A stretch of DNA of 64,000 nt from Achromobacter animicus (GTDB lineage Bacteria; Pseudomonadota; Gammaproteobacteria; Burkholderiales; Burkholderiaceae_B), in assembly GCF_902859585.1 (NCBI RefSeq), contig NZ_CADIJM010000002.1, positions 1-64,000 on the forward strand. Reading direction: 5' to 3'. A program made the translations under genes and the position numbers. Position 1 is the stretch's first letter, and the number at the start of each line of letters is the position of its first letter. Shown piece by piece: positions 34,982 to 44,564 of the stretch. The notes below the pieces were generated by a model. That model saw only the letters and a list, made by a program, of their open reading frames with translations, did no database searches and had not been told where the DNA came from.

Positions 34982-36490
34982 CTACAGGAAGAGCTTGTAC
35001 GCCGGGTTGTCGGTTTCGTTCCAATGCGGATAGCCCAGTTCCGCCACGAAGTTGCGGAACTGCTTCTTGTCCGCCGGCGGCACCTGGATGCCGATCAGGA
35101 TGCGGCCGTAGTCCGCGCCCTGGTTGCGGTAATGGAACAGGCTGATGTTCCAGTCGGGATTCATCGCGTTCAGAAAGCGCATCAGCGCGCCCGGCCGCTC
35201 GGGGAATTCAAAGCGGTACAGCAGTTCGTTGCGCGCCAGCGCCGAACGGCCGCCCACCATGTGGCGCAGGTGGGTCTTGGCCATTTCGTCGTGGGTCAGG
35301 TCCAGCGTGTCGAAGCCGTGGCGGCGGAAATTCGCCGCGATCTTGTCAGGTTCTGCGGCCGAAGACACCTGGATGCCGACGAACACGTGGGCGCGGTCCG
35401 CGTCCGAGATGCGGTAGTTGAATTCAGTGACGCTGCGTTCGCCCACCAGTTCGCAGAAGCGGCGGAAGCTCCCACGCTGCTCGGGCATGGTGACCGCGAA
35501 GACGGCCTCGCGCATTTCGCCGACCTCGGCGCGTTCGGACACGAAGCGCAGCCGGTCGAAGTTCATGTTGGCGCCGCAGGCAATCGCCACCAGCGTCTTG
35601 TTTTTCAGATTGTGTTCGGCCGCGTACTGCTTGGCGCCGGCCACCGCCATCGCGCCGGCCGGCTCCAGCACGCTGCGCGTGTCCTGGAAGACATCCTTGA
35701 TGGCGGCGCAGATCGCATCGGTGTTGACCACCACGTAGTCGTCCACATATTTGCGCGCCAGCTTGAAGGTCTCGGCGCCCACCATCTTGACCGCCGTGCC
35801 GTCCGAGAACAGGCCCACGTCGTTCAACTGAACGCGCCGGCCCGCGCGCACGCTGCGCAGCATGGCGTCCGAGTCCTCGGTCTGCACGCCGATGATCTTG
35901 ATCTCGGGGCGCAGCTGCTTGATGTAGGCCGCCACCCCGGCGATGAGGCCGCCGCCGCCGATCGCCACGAAGATCGCGTCGATGTGGCCGGGATGCTGGC
36001 GCAGGATTTCCATGCCCACGGTGCCCTGGCCTGCGATCACGTCGGGATCGTCGAACGGATGGACGAAGGTCAGCTTCTCTTTCTTTTCCAGCACCTGCGC
36101 ATGCGCGTAGGCGTCCGAAAAGCTCTCGCCGGCCAGCACGACCTCGCCGCCCAGGCGGCGCACGGCGTCGATCTTGACCTGCGGGCTGGTCGTGGGCATG
36201 ACGATGACGGCGCGGCAGCCAAGCCGGCTGGCCGCCAGCGCAACGCCCTGGGCGTGGTTGCCGGCCGAGGCCGCGATCACGCCGCGATTGCGCGCCGCCG
36301 GCGTGAGGTTGGCCATCTTGTTGTACGCGCCGCGCAGCTTGAAGCTGAACACCGCCTGGGTATCTTCGCGCTTGAGCAACATCGTGTTCGACATCCGCTG
36401 CGACAGCAGCGGCGCCGCCTCGAGCGGGGATTCGACCGCGACGTCGTAAACCTTGGAAGTCAGGATGCGTTTCAGATAATCAGTGGACAT
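34982..36490 (-). CDS. ilvA: Threonine ammonia-lyase, biosynthetic
   Basis: A 502-residue PLP enzyme that makes 2-oxobutanoate from threonine, the first step to isoleucine. The PLP lysine is Lys51 in SFKLRGAYNKM, and the phosphate loop is AIGGGGLIAGV. The C-terminal third (about 325-502) has two ACT-like regulatory domains, so it is the isoleucine-inhibited biosynthetic form and not the short catabolic one. The start is the ATG at 36490 (MSTDYLKRIL); earlier in-frame starts add unrelated sequence. Confidence 0.95.
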   Translation of the reverse strand: MSTDYLKRILTSKVYDVAVESPLEAAPLLSQRMSNTMLLKREDTQAVFSFKLRGAYNKMANLTPAARNRGVIAASAGNHAQGVALAASRLGCRAVIVMPTTSPQVKIDAVRRLGGEVVLAGESFSDAYAHAQVLEKKEKLTFVHPFDDPDVIAGQGTVGMEILRQHPGHIDAIFVAIGGGGLIAGVAAYIKQLRPEIKIIGVQTEDSDAMLRSVRAGRRVQLNDVGLFSDGTAVKMVGAETFKLARKYVDDYVVVNTDAICAAIKDVFQDTRSVLEPAGAMAVAGAKQYAAEHNLKNKTLVAIACGANMNFDRLRFVSERAEVGEMREAVFAVTMPEQRGSFRRFCELVGERSVTEFNYRISDADRAHVFVGIQVSSAAEPDKIAANFRRHGFDTLDLTHDEMAKTHLRHMVGGRSALARNELLYRFEFPERPGALMRFLNAMNPDWNISLFHYRNQGADYGRILIGIQVPPADKKQFRNFVAELGYPHWNETDNPAYKLFL

Positions 36491-36585
36491 GGACCGCGCA
36501 ACAGGCAAGAGTGAGGACTGGCCAAGATTATTGCAGGGAAATGCGTGTCGCCTTCCGGGATTCCCGCGGCTACACTGCCGCAACC

Positions 36586-37122
36586 ATGGAAGAAAGTCTC
36601 TTATCCGCAGTTCATTGGCTCCTGGGCGTGCTGGCATTGCCCTCAGTCGGCCTGTCGGCCATCTTCACCGTTTCGCTCGTGTCCGCGACGCTGCTGCCCC
36701 TGGGCTCCGAGCCGGCGGTGTTCGGCTACATCAAGCTTTCGCCGGACATGTTCTGGCCCGCCATCCTGGTGGCCACCGCGGGCAACACCGTGGGCGGGGC
36801 CATCAGCTACGCGATGGGCCTGGGCGCCGAAAAGGCGGTCGAGCGCTGGAAGGAAAAGCACCCGCATCCGCATCCCAAGGCGACCGAGGGCGGCCGCATG
36901 CGCGGCCGCTGGAACGAGCGCGCCCATGACTGGCTGCACCGGATGGGACCGCCCGCGTTGCTGTTGTCCTGGTTGCCGGCGGTGGGCGATCCCCTGTGCG
37001 CGGTTGCCGGCTGGCTGCGCCTGTCGTTCTGGCCCTGCGTGTTCTACATGGCCATCGGCAAGTTCATGCGCTATCTGTTCATGACCGCCGGGCTGCTCTG
37101 GTTCTTTCCTGGGAAAATCTAG
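36586..37122 (+). CDS. YqaA/DedA-like small membrane protein
   Basis: A 178-residue inner-membrane protein with about four helices. The pattern SATLLPLGSEPAVFGYIKL, ATAGNTVGGAISYAMG and LSWLPAVGDPLCAVAGWLRL is that of YqaA-like members of the VTT/DedA superfamily, possible lipid scramblases or transporters; the precise role is unknown. A His/Lys-rich loop sits near residues 85-95 (KEKHPHPHPK). The ATG at 36586 is preferred over two upstream in-frame starts because the helices begin soon after. It is divergent from ilvA. Confidence 0.8.
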   Translation: MEESLLSAVHWLLGVLALPSVGLSAIFTVSLVSATLLPLGSEPAVFGYIKLSPDMFWPAILVATAGNTVGGAISYAMGLGAEKAVERWKEKHPHPHPKATEGGRMRGRWNERAHDWLHRMGPPALLLSWLPAVGDPLCAVAGWLRLSFWPCVFYMAIGKFMRYLFMTAGLLWFFPGKI

Positions 37123-37254
37123 CCCTGACGCCGGACTTAAACGGGGACGGTACATGTCGTTCCCGGCGCGCTTTTGGACGCCTTTCCAGACTTATTAGGG
37201 GTCAAGTCGGGACAATGGCATAAAATACTTTTTTAAGGGCCCCCTCTTGCCGCC

Positions 37255-40200
37255 ATGAACGCCCCACTCGCCAGCCACATCTTGAACGGGGCGATGCCGC
37301 CCGCCGCACCCGCGCGATTGCGCGAAATCCCCTATAACTACACGTCGTTTTCCGACCGCGAAATCGTGGGCCGGTTATTGGGTGAAGACGCCTGGAGCCT
37401 GCTGAGCGACCTGCGCGGCGAGCGCCGCACCGGCCGTTCCGCCCGGATGCTCTACGAAGTGCTGGGCGACATCTGGGTCGTGCGCCGCAATCCCTATCTG
37501 CAGGACGACCTGCTCGACAATCCCAAGCGCCGCAAGCAGCTCATCGAAGCGCTGCATCACCGCCTGGGCGAAATCGACAAGCGCCGCGACCCGAGCGCGC
37601 CCGCTGAAGCCGGCCACGATCCGCATCGCGACGAAAAGGTCGTCGGCCTGCTGGCCCGGGCGCGTTCCGCCATTGCGGCGTTTGAGGGCGAATTCGACCA
37701 GACCGCCATGATGCGCAAGCAGGCGCAGAAGGTGCTGGGCCGCATCACCGCGCGCGACAACATCAAGTTCGACGGCCTGTCGCGCGTGTCGCACGTCACG
37801 GACGCGACCGACTGGCGCGTGGAGTACCCCTTCGTGGTGCTGACGCCGGACACCGAGGACGAGATCGCCGCGCTGGTCACTGCCTGTATTGAACTGGGCC
37901 TGACCATCGTGCCGCGCGGCGGCGGCACCGGTTACACCGGCGGCGCCATTCCGCTGACCTGGAAGTCGGCGGTCATCAACACCGAAAAATTCGACAAGCT
38001 GGGCAAGGTCGAGTCCTGTATCCTGCCCGGCCTCACCGAGCCCGTCGCGGTCATCCATGCCGGCGCCGGCGTGGTCACCAAGCGCGTTTCCGAAGCGGCC
38101 GAGGCCGCCGGCTTCGTGTTCGCCGTGGACCCGACGTCCGCCGAAGCCTCCTGCGTGGGTGGCAACATCGCCATGAACGCCGGCGGCAAGAAGGCCGTGC
38201 TGTGGGGCACCGCGCTGGACAACCTGGCCTGGTGGCGCATGGTCGATCCGGACGGCAACTGGCTGGAAGTCACGCGCCTGGACCACAACATGGGCAAGAT
38301 CCATGACGTGGAAGTGGCCCGTTTCGAGCTCAAGTGGTTCGATGGCAAGGGCAAGCCCGGTGAGCGCCTGCTCAAAACCGAAACGCTGGAAATCCAGGGC
38401 CGCGTGTTCCGCAAGGAAGGCCTGGGCAAGGACGTGACGGACAAGTTCCTGGCCGGCCTGCCCGGCATCCAGAAGGAAGGCTGCGACGGTCTCATCACGT
38501 CGGCGCGCTGGGTGCTGCACCGCATGCCGCGCCATACGCGCACCGTCTGTATGGAATTCTTCGGGCAGGCGCGCGACGCCATCCCGTCGATCGTCGAGGT
38601 CAAGGGCTACCTGGACGGCGAAGGCAAGGCGCGCGGCGCCATCCTGGCCGGCCTGGAGCATCTGGACGAACGCTATCTGCGCGCGGTCGGCTACGCCACC
38701 AAGAGCAAGCGCGGCGTGCTGCCCAAGATGGTCCTGATCGGCGACATCGTCGGCGACGACGACGACGCGGTGGCCGCGGCCGCCAGCGAAGTCGTGCGCC
38801 TGGCCAACACGCGTCACGGCGAGGGCTTCGTGGCTGTCAGCCCCGAGGCGCGCAAGAAATTCTGGCTGGACCGCTCGCGCACCGCCGCGATCGCACGTCA
38901 CACCAACGCCTTCAAGATCAACGAAGACGTCGTGATCCCGCTGCCCCGCATGGGCGAATACACGGATCACATCGAGCGCATCAACATCGAATTGTCGACC
39001 AGCAACAAGCTCAAGCTGCTGGGCGAGCTTGACGCGTACCTGTGCACGCCGCTGCCGGTCGGCAAGATCGACGACGCCGACATCGAGACCACGCGCGCCG
39101 AGGTGCTGGCCGAACGTACCCGACAGGCCATCGAACTGATCGCCGCCACGCGCCAGCGCTGGCAGTGGCTGCTGGACAACCTGGACCTGCCGCTGGGCGA
39201 CGCGCTGCCGCAACTCAAAGGCCTTGGCCTGGGCGAGCTTCACGCCACGCTGACCGCCCGCCTGGCGGCACAACCCGGGGCCCGCGTCTTCGACGTGGTG
39301 CAGCACCGCACCATCCGCGTCTCCTGGAAGACCGAAGTGCTGGCCGGCCTGCAGCGCGCCTTCTCGGGCGCCGCGTACAAGAAAATCGTCGACGAGCTCG
39401 TTGCCATCCATGCCCGCGTGCTCAAGAGCCGCGTGTTCGTCGCGCTGCACATGCACGCCGGCGACGGCAACGTGCACACCAACATCCCGGTCAACTCGGA
39501 TGACTACGAAATGCTGCGCGAGGCCCACGCGGCCGTCGAGCGCATCATGCAGATTGCACGCGACCTGGATGGCGTGATTTCGGGCGAACACGGCATCGGC
39601 CTGACCAAGTACGAGTTCCTGACCGAAGCCGAACTGGCCCCGTTCCAGGACTACAAGCGGCGCGTGGATCCGAACGGCCACTTCAATGCCGGCAAGCTCA
39701 TGCCCGGCGCGGACCTGCGCCACGCCTGGACGCCCAGCTTCAACCTGATGGGCCACGAGTCGCTGATCATGCAGCAGAGCGACATCGGCGCCATCTCCGA
39801 GTCCATCAAGGACTGCCTGCGCTGCGGCAAGTGCAAGCCGGTGTGCGCCACGCACGTGCCGCGCGCGAACCTGTTGTATTCGCCCCGCAACAAGATCCTG
39901 GCGACGTCGCTGCTGGTCGAGGCCTTCCTGTACGAAGAACAGACCCGTCGCGGCGTGAGTCTCAAGCACTGGGAAGAATTCGAGGACGTGGCCGACCACT
40001 GCACCGTCTGCCACAAGTGCTACAACCCCTGTCCGGTCGATATCGATTTCGGCGACGTGTCGATGAACATGCGCGCCGTGCTGCGCCGCATGGGCCGCAA
40101 GTCGTTCAATCCGGGCACGGCCAGCGCCATGTTCTTCCTGAACGCCAAGGATCCGGCCACCATCAACGCCACCCGCAAGGCGATGGTGGGCGTGGGCTAC

Positions 40201-41214
40201 AAGGTGCAGCGCGCCGCGCACGACCTGTTCTCGGGCCTGGTCAAGAAGCAGACCGCCAAGCCGCCGGCCACGGTGGGCAAGCCGCCGCTGCGCGAGCAGG
40301 TGGTGCACTTCGTGAACAAGAAGATGCCGGGCGGACTGCCCAAGCAGGCCGCGCGCAAGCTGCTGGACATCGAAGACGCGAACTACGTGCCGATCATCCG
40401 CGATCCCAAGGCCACCACGGCGGACACGGAAGCGGTGTTCTACTTCCCGGGCTGCGGTTCCGAGCGGCTGTTCTCACAAGTGGGCCTGGCTACGCAAGCC
40501 ATGCTGTGGCATGCGGGCGTGCAGACCGTCCTGCCGCCGGGTTACCTGTGCTGCGGCTATCCCCAGCGCGGCAACGGCATGACGGACAAGGCCGAGCAGA
40601 TCATCACCGACAACCGGGTGCTGTTCCACCGCGTGGCCAACACGCTGAACTACCTGGACATCAAGACCGTGGTGGTCAGCTGCGGCACCTGCTACGACCA
40701 GCTTGCCGGGTATGAATTCGAGAAGATCTTCCCCGGCTGCCGGCTGATCGACATCCACGAATACCTGCTGGAAAAAGGCATCAAGCTGGAAGGCGCCAAG
40801 GGCGTGCGCTACATGTACCACGACCCCTGCCACACGCCGATGAAACTGCAGGAACCCATGAAGACGGTGCGGGCGCTGGTGGGCGATGGCGCGGTCAAGA
40901 GCGACCGCTGCTGCGGCGAGTCGGGCACGTTGGCGGTCAGTCGTCCGGACATCTCGACGCAGGTGCGCTTCCGCAAACAGGAAGAACTGCTCAAGGGCGA
41001 CGCCGCGATGCGCAGCGACGGCTTCACGGGCGACGTGAAGGTCCTGACCTCGTGCCCGTCGTGCCTGCAGGGCTTGTCGCGTTACGAGGGCGACACCAAG
41101 ATGGAAGCCGACTACATCGTGGTCGAGATGGCCCGCCACATCCTGGGCGAAGGCTGGATGGAAGACTACGTGCGCCGGGCGAACGCAGGCGGGATCGAAC
41201 GCGTCCTGGTGTAG
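37255..41214 (+). CDS. FAD-linked oxidase / Fe-S / CCG-domain fusion dehydrogenase (DUF3683 type)
   Basis: A 1319-residue single-chain enzyme. In order: a DUF3683 N-terminal domain (about 25-165); an FAD-binding PCMH-type domain with [11 protein letters not shown] (about 219-229); an FAD-oxidase C-terminal domain with [12 protein letters not shown] (about 731) and [12 protein letters not shown] (about 776); a 4Fe-4S pair ([11 protein letters not shown] from 854 and [12 protein letters not shown] from 916); and two CCG domains (CCGYPQ about 1099, CGTC 1143-1146, CCGESG about 1220, CPSC about 1268). It resembles D-lactate or D-2-hydroxyacid dehydrogenases (E. coli YdiJ-like) joined to a heterodisulfide-reductase-like module. 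The substrate is unknown. It is a single-gene unit. Confidence 0.9.
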   Translation: MNAPLASHILNGAMPPAAPARLREIPYNYTSFSDREIVGRLLGEDAWSLLSDLRGERRTGRSARMLYEVLGDIWVVRRNPYLQDDLLDNPKRRKQLIEALHHRLGEIDKRRDPSAPAEAGHDPHRDEKVVGLLARARSAIAAFEGEFDQTAMMRKQAQKVLGRITARDNIKFDGLSRVSHVTDATDWRVEYPFVVLTPDTEDEIAALVTACIELGLTIVPRGGGTGYTGGAIPLTWKSAVINTEKFDKLGKVESCILPGLTEPVAVIHAGAGVVTKRVSEAAEAAGFVFAVDPTSAEASCVGGNIAMNAGGKKAVLWGTALDNLAWWRMVDPDGNWLEVTRLDHNMGKIHDVEVARFELKWFDGKGKPGERLLKTETLEIQGRVFRKEGLGKDVTDKFLAGLPGIQKEGCDGLITSARWVLHRMPRHTRTVCMEFFGQARDAIPSIVEVKGYLDGEGKARGAILAGLEHLDERYLRAVGYATKSKRGVLPKMVLIGDIVGDDDDAVAAAASEVVRLANTRHGEGFVAVSPEARKKFWLDRSRTAAIARHTNAFKINEDVVIPLPRMGEYTDHIERINIELSTSNKLKLLGELDAYLCTPLPVGKIDDADIETTRAEVLAERTRQAIELIAATRQRWQWLLDNLDLPLGDALPQLKGLGLGELHATLTARLAAQPGARVFDVVQHRTIRVSWKTEVLAGLQRAFSGAAYKKIVDELVAIHARVLKSRVFVALHMHAGDGNVHTNIPVNSDDYEMLREAHAAVERIMQIARDLDGVISGEHGIGLTKYEFLTEAELAPFQDYKRRVDPNGHFNAGKLMPGADLRHAWTPSFNLMGHESLIMQQSDIGAISESIKDCLRCGKCKPVCATHVPRANLLYSPRNKILATSLLVEAFLYEEQTRRGVSLKHWEEFEDVADHCTVCHKCYNPCPVDIDFGDVSMNMRAVLRRMGRKSFNPGTASAMFFLNAKDPATINATRKAMVGVGYKVQRAAHDLFSGLVKKQTAKPPATVGKPPLREQVVHFVNKKMPGGLPKQAARKLLDIEDANYVPIIRDPKATTADTEAVFYFPGCGSERLFSQVGLATQAMLWHAGVQTVLPPGYLCCGYPQRGNGMTDKAEQIITDNRVLFHRVANTLNYLDIKTVVVSCGTCYDQLAGYEFEKIFPGCRLIDIHEYLLEKGIKLEGAKGVRYMYHDPCHTPMKLQEPMKTVRALVGDGAVKSDRCCGESGTLAVSRPDISTQVRFRKQEELLKGDAAMRSDGFTGDVKVLTSCPSCLQGLSRYEGDTKMEADYIVVEMARHILGEGWMEDYVRRANAGGIERVLV

Positions 41215-41236
41215 GCCTCAGCACGCGCCAAACGGA

Positions 41237-41268
41237 AACCGCGGCCAGCGATGGCCGCGGTTTTTTTT
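41237..41268 (+). terminator. Rho-independent terminator of the fusion dehydrogenase
   Basis: AACCGCGGCC (41237-41246) pairs with GGCCGCGG (41253-41260), followed by eight T. Confidence 0.9.
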
Positions 41269-41317
41269 GCGCTGTCGGACTGGGGGCCGCGCGTGTTTTG
41301 CCCGACTGAAAAGCCCT

Positions 41318-41345
41318 CTTGAAACTCCAAAAACCGATCCCATAC
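41318..41345 (+). promoter_or_regulatory. Heat-shock (sigma-32) type promoter of the hsp20 genes
   Basis: CTTGAAA (41318-41324) is the sigma-32 -35 consensus. After 13 bases, TCCCATAC (41338-41345) matches the -10 CCCCATNT core at five positions. It lies 90 bases ahead of the first Hsp20 ATG. Confidence 0.75.
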
Positions 41346-41404
41346 TCGGACTGAAGCGATCAGACCTGCGGTCGCGCAAGTCGCGGCTGTGATACGTCTG
41401 CATC

Positions 41405-41430
41405 GGTCCCTTTTTTCGTTCGAGGAGACC
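41405..41430 (+). promoter_or_regulatory. Possible FourU-like RNA thermometer over the hsp20 Shine-Dalgarno
   Basis: In the leader, GGTC (41405-41408) pairs with GACC (41427-41430), and after one mismatch CTTT (41410-41413) pairs with GAGG (41422-41425) using G-U pairs. The stem hides the GAGGAG ribosome-binding site, 3 bases before the ATG. The U-run opposite AGGA is the FourU arrangement. Confidence 0.5.
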
Positions 41431-41433
41431 TTC

Positions 41434-41877
41434 ATGAGCAACTTTCCTTTCAACGATAACGGCTTTGCCAGCGCGTTCGACGCGATCCAGGAACACATGG
41501 GCCGCGTGCTGCGCAATGCCGGCGTACCTGCTGCCTTGCGGGCGACGCCGCAGGCGTACTTCCCGCCCGTCAACGTCGGCGTGTCAGGCGATTCCATCGA
41601 AGTCGTCGCCTTCGTGCCTGGCATGGACCCCGAAGGCCTGAACGTGTCGATCGAGAAGAGCCTGCTGACCATCAGCGGTGAACGCAAACCGCAGGAACTT
41701 CCTGAAGGCGCCCGCTATTACGCGCGCGAACGTACGCAGGGCCGCTACACGCGCATCATCGAGCTGCCTGCAGACGCGGATCCCGACAACGTGCAGGCGC
41801 GCTATACGGACGGCTGCCTCGCCATTTCCATCAAGCGTAAGGAATCGGCCAAGCCGCGCACCGTGACCGTGCAGTGA
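41434..41877 (+). CDS. Small heat-shock protein, Hsp20/alpha-crystallin family
   Basis: A 147-residue holdase chaperone. The alpha-crystallin domain runs from about residue 45 (FPPVNVGVSGDSIEVVAFVPGMDPEGLNVSIEKSLLTISGER) to 135, with the (G)CLAISIKR edge strand. The tail KPRTVTVQ lacks a clear I-x-I motif. Such proteins bind unfolding proteins under heat stress without ATP. The gene follows a sigma-32-like promoter and a structured leader; the second Hsp20 gene starts 33 bases after its stop, and the two are likely cotranscribed. Confidence 0.9.
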   Translation: MSNFPFNDNGFASAFDAIQEHMGRVLRNAGVPAALRATPQAYFPPVNVGVSGDSIEVVAFVPGMDPEGLNVSIEKSLLTISGERKPQELPEGARYYARERTQGRYTRIIELPADADPDNVQARYTDGCLAISIKRKESAKPRTVTVQ

Positions 41878-41909
41878 CCCGCCAACGCAACCGCATAGGA
41901 GTATCGATC

Positions 41910-42305
41910 ATGAATGAACGCAAAGACCTGACCGTGCCCGCCGAAGCGGCCGTGTCTGACAAGCGCGACGGGCGCGGCGTGACCGTGCCGGCCGTGGACA
42001 TCTATGAGGACAAGGAAGGCATCACGCTGCTTGCGGATCTGCCGGGCGTGTCCAAGGAACGTTTGCGCATCAACGTCGAGGCCGACGTGCTGCAGATCGA
42101 AGGCGAGGCCTCGGTCGAGACGCCCGGCGACCTGCGGCTGGTGCTGGGCGAAATGCGCGCGCCGCTCTTTCGCCGGTCGTTCCGGTTGGGACAGGAGTTC
42201 GACCGCGCGCAGATCAGCGCGAGCCTGAAGCAGGGCCTTCTGACGCTGCGCATTCCGCGCGTGCGCGAGGCGCAGCCGCGGCAGATTCCTGTCGTGGCGG
42301 GGTGA
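41910..42305 (+). CDS. Second small heat-shock protein, Hsp20 family
   Basis: A 131-residue alpha-crystallin protein, divergent from its neighbour. The core is PAVDIYEDKEGITLLADLPGVSKERLRINVEADVLQIEGEA (about 22-63) followed by FRRSFRLGQEFDRAQISASLKQGLLTLRIPR. The pairing of two unlike Hsp20 proteins in one operon is known in many proteobacteria and gives mixed oligomers. The start is the ATG at 41910, with an AGGAG site about 8 bases upstream. Confidence 0.9.
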   Translation: MNERKDLTVPAEAAVSDKRDGRGVTVPAVDIYEDKEGITLLADLPGVSKERLRINVEADVLQIEGEASVETPGDLRLVLGEMRAPLFRRSFRLGQEFDRAQISASLKQGLLTLRIPRVREAQPRQIPVVAG

Positions 42306-42335
42306 TCCGGGCATAAGGGCGCCATTTGCGACACA

Positions 42336-42400
42336 GGTGTCAGACACCCGTTGAGATGGCGTCGCAAGCTGACGACCCTCTCCGCCGGGTGTCTGACACC
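42336..42400. repeat. Inverted pair of the palindromic motif GGTGTCAGACACCC
   Basis: GGTGTCAGACACCC at 42336-42349 and its exact reverse complement GGGTGTCTGACACC at 42387-42400 stand 37 bases apart between the second hsp20 gene and the next terminator. Each copy is itself nearly palindromic (GGTGTC-A-GACACC). It looks like a dispersed intergenic repeat element, but copies elsewhere in the genome cannot be seen from here. Confidence 0.6.
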
Positions 42401-42418
42401 GTCTCAAACACGCCCATG

Positions 42419-42446
42419 AAAAAAGCCGCGGTCCGATGACCGCGGC
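42419..42446 (-). terminator. Rho-independent terminator of the Bug-type gene
   Basis: GCCGCGGT (42425-42432) pairs with ACCGCGGC (42439-42446). On the minus strand the stem is followed by six T (42419-42424). It lies 31 bases after the stop at 42477. Confidence 0.8.
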
Positions 42447-42476
42447 GTTCCCATTGCTGCATGACGCCGGGGGCGA

Positions 42477-43445
42477 TCACTCCAGCTTGATGTTTGCCTT
42501 CTTGATGACGTCCGCCCAGGCGCTGCGTTCCTGATCGGCATACGTCTTGAAGTCCTGCGCCGACATCGGCATGGGGATGACGCCCATGTCCAGCATCTTC
42601 TGCGACACCGCGGGTGACTTGAGCGTGGCGTCCAGATCCGCGGACAGCTTCTTCACCACCGCGTCGGGCAGACCGGCCGGGCCGACCAGGCCTTGCCAGG
42701 CGTAGGCCGTGAAATTGGCGACGCCCTGTTCGGCCATCGTCGGGACATCCGGCAGCACCGTCACGCGTTCGGGCGTGGCGGCGGCGAGCACGCGCAGCTT
42801 GCCGGCCTTGACGTTGGGCAGGCCCGAACCCAGATCGATGAACATCATGTCCACCTGGCCGCCCAGCAGATCCTGGATGGCGGGCGCGGCGCCCTTGTAC
42901 GGGACGTGCAGCACGTTGGCGCCGGTGCGCTGCTTGAAGAGTTCCAGCGCCAGGTGATGCGGCGAGCCTGCGCCGGCGGAGGCCGACGTCAGCTTGCCGG
43001 GTTCCTTCCTGGCCGCGGCGAGCACGTCTTCGACCGTCTTGTACGGCGAGTTGACGTTCACGGCCAGCAGCAGCGGGAACTTGGCGATGCCGCCGATGTA
43101 GGTGAACTTGGCGGGGTCGTACGAGAGCTTGGCGTACAGCGACGAATTGAATGCCAGCGTGCCCGAGTCGGCGGTGCCCACCAGGTAGCCGTTCGGTTCC
43201 GCCTGGGCGATGGCCGTGGCGCCAATGATGGTGCCGGCGCCCGGACGGTTCTCGACCACGATGGTCTGGCCCAGCGTCTTTTCCAGGCTGCTGGCCACCG
43301 TGCGTGCGACCACGTCGGTGCCGCCACCGGCGGGGTAGGGAACGATCCAGCGGACCGGTTGCGTGGGCCAGGACTGGGCTGCGGCCGCGGTGGCGGCCAG
43401 CGATAGGGCGGCAAGCGCCAGCAGGCGCTTTGCGTGCTTGTGCAT
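42477..43445 (-). CDS. Bug/TctC family tripartite tricarboxylate transporter substrate-binding protein
   Basis: A 322-residue periplasmic binding protein with a signal peptide (1-23, ending AAAAQ). The mature start WPTQPVRWIVPYPAGGGTDVVARTVASSLEKTLGQTIVVENRPGAGTIIGA is the Bug signature. These proteins bind carboxylates or aromatic acids and are greatly expanded in Bordetella and related genera, mostly without adjacent TctAB membrane subunits, as here. The ligand is unknown. It is a single-gene unit with its own terminator. Confidence 0.92.
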   Translation of the reverse strand: MHKHAKRLLALAALSLAATAAAAQSWPTQPVRWIVPYPAGGGTDVVARTVASSLEKTLGQTIVVENRPGAGTIIGATAIAQAEPNGYLVGTADSGTLAFNSSLYAKLSYDPAKFTYIGGIAKFPLLLAVNVNSPYKTVEDVLAAARKEPGKLTSASAGAGSPHHLALELFKQRTGANVLHVPYKGAAPAIQDLLGGQVDMMFIDLGSGLPNVKAGKLRVLAAATPERVTVLPDVPTMAEQGVANFTAYAWQGLVGPAGLPDAVVKKLSADLDATLKSPAVSQKMLDMGVIPMPMSAQDFKTYADQERSAWADVIKKANIKLE

Positions 43446-43551
43446 GGAGTGTCTCCTCGTGCGGGGTATCGTGAGCGCGGCGTCCGCGTGTTGATCGACG
43501 TCAACTTGCGCCGCATATTTTTTGCGTGGCTATTATGCCTTGCGCCTACGC

Positions 43552-43577
43552 AAAAAGGGGCCCGTGATCTGGGCCCC
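43552..43577 (-). terminator. Rho-independent terminator of the YggS-type gene
   Basis: GGGGCCC (43557-43563) pairs with GGGCCCC (43571-43577). Read on the minus strand it is followed by five T (43552-43556), 57 bases after the stop at 43634. Confidence 0.8.
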
Positions 43578-43633
43578 CTCAAATCGTCGCGCGCCAGCCT
43601 ATTGCCGCTGCGACAAGTCCGCGTGGGTCCGCG

Positions 43634-44353
43634 TTATTGCGGATCCGGATAGTGCCGCGCGCCAAAGATGGCCGAACCGATGCGCACCTCCGTCGAGCCT
43701 TCCTCGATGGCCAGTTCGAAGTCGCCGCTCATGCCCATCGACAGCCGGTCCAGCGCCACGCCGGGAATGTTCTCCTGCACCAGACCATCCCGCAGCTCGC
43801 GCAGCGCGCGAAAGCAAGCGCGGACTTCGTCGGCATCGGGCGAGTTGACCGCCAGGGTCATGAGGCCCTGCACACGCAGCGTCGGGTATTCCGAGGCAAT
43901 GCGGCGCAGGAAGGGGCCGACCTCCTCGGGCTCCATGCCGAACTTGCTGGGCTCGGACGACGTCTTGACCTGCACCAGCACGTCCAGCGTGCGGCCCTCA
44001 TTTTGCAGACGGCGGTGCAGGGCATCGGCCAGATCCACGCGGTCCAGGGATTGCACTTCCGCGGCGTCGCGCGCGGCATCCTTGGCCTTGTTGGTCTGCA
44101 GGTGGCCGATTAGCACCCATTGCAGCCCGTCGCCTTCGAACGCGGCGGCCTTCTGGCGGATCTCCTGCGTCTTGTTTTCGCCAAAGCGCGTCAGGCCCAG
44201 CGCCATCGCCTCGCGGATGGCGTCCTCGCCGAACGTCTTGCTGACGGGCAGCAAAGTCACGCTGCCCGGTGCGCGGCCCGCGCGCTCGCAGGCCTCGTGG
44301 ATGCGTTGCTGGATCTGGGCGAGGCGCCCGGCCATGGTGTCTTCGGCGGTCAT
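43634..44353 (-). CDS. YggS-family PLP-binding protein (PLP homeostasis)
   Basis: A 239-residue fold-type III PLP protein. The PLP lysine lies in LLPVSKTFGEDAIREAM (about residue 37), followed by FGENKTQEIRQKA, WVLIGHLQTNKAK and the C-terminal LSMGMSGDFELAIEEGSTEVRIGSAIFG. It has no enzyme activity in characterised members and buffers cellular PLP. It often lies next to proC or pilT genes; here it is next to a PLP aminotransferase on the opposite strand. The start at 44353 (MTAEDTM) is preferred over one five codons upstream. Confidence 0.9.
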   Translation of the reverse strand: MTAEDTMAGRLAQIQQRIHEACERAGRAPGSVTLLPVSKTFGEDAIREAMALGLTRFGENKTQEIRQKAAAFEGDGLQWVLIGHLQTNKAKDAARDAAEVQSLDRVDLADALHRRLQNEGRTLDVLVQVKTSSEPSKFGMEPEEVGPFLRRIASEYPTLRVQGLMTLAVNSPDADEVRACFRALRELRDGLVQENIPGVALDRLSMGMSGDFELAIEEGSTEVRIGSAIFGARHYPDPQ

Positions 44354-44564
44354 GCAGCTCTCTGGCAAAAACAGGAAGTCCCATAGTGTAGGACGTGTTT
44401 CGGGCCCGCCGCCGCGCGGGTATCCGCCGCCCCGAATCCCGCCGTTGACCCTGTCTGATCGGCAGGCTTAGAATTTGCGGAGATTTGTTTATATTTCAAA
44501 GTTCTATGCCGTCCGGCGCCGCCCATTCGGGCGACACGTTTCCCTCTTAATCAGCCCCCACGCC

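Noticed and set aside
37375-40308. A 977-codon open frame on the minus strand opposite the fusion dehydrogenase
   Set aside because: It is a mirror frame caused by high GC at third codon positions. Its translation is His/Ala/Gln-rich with no family features, and the opposite strand encodes a clear multidomain enzyme.
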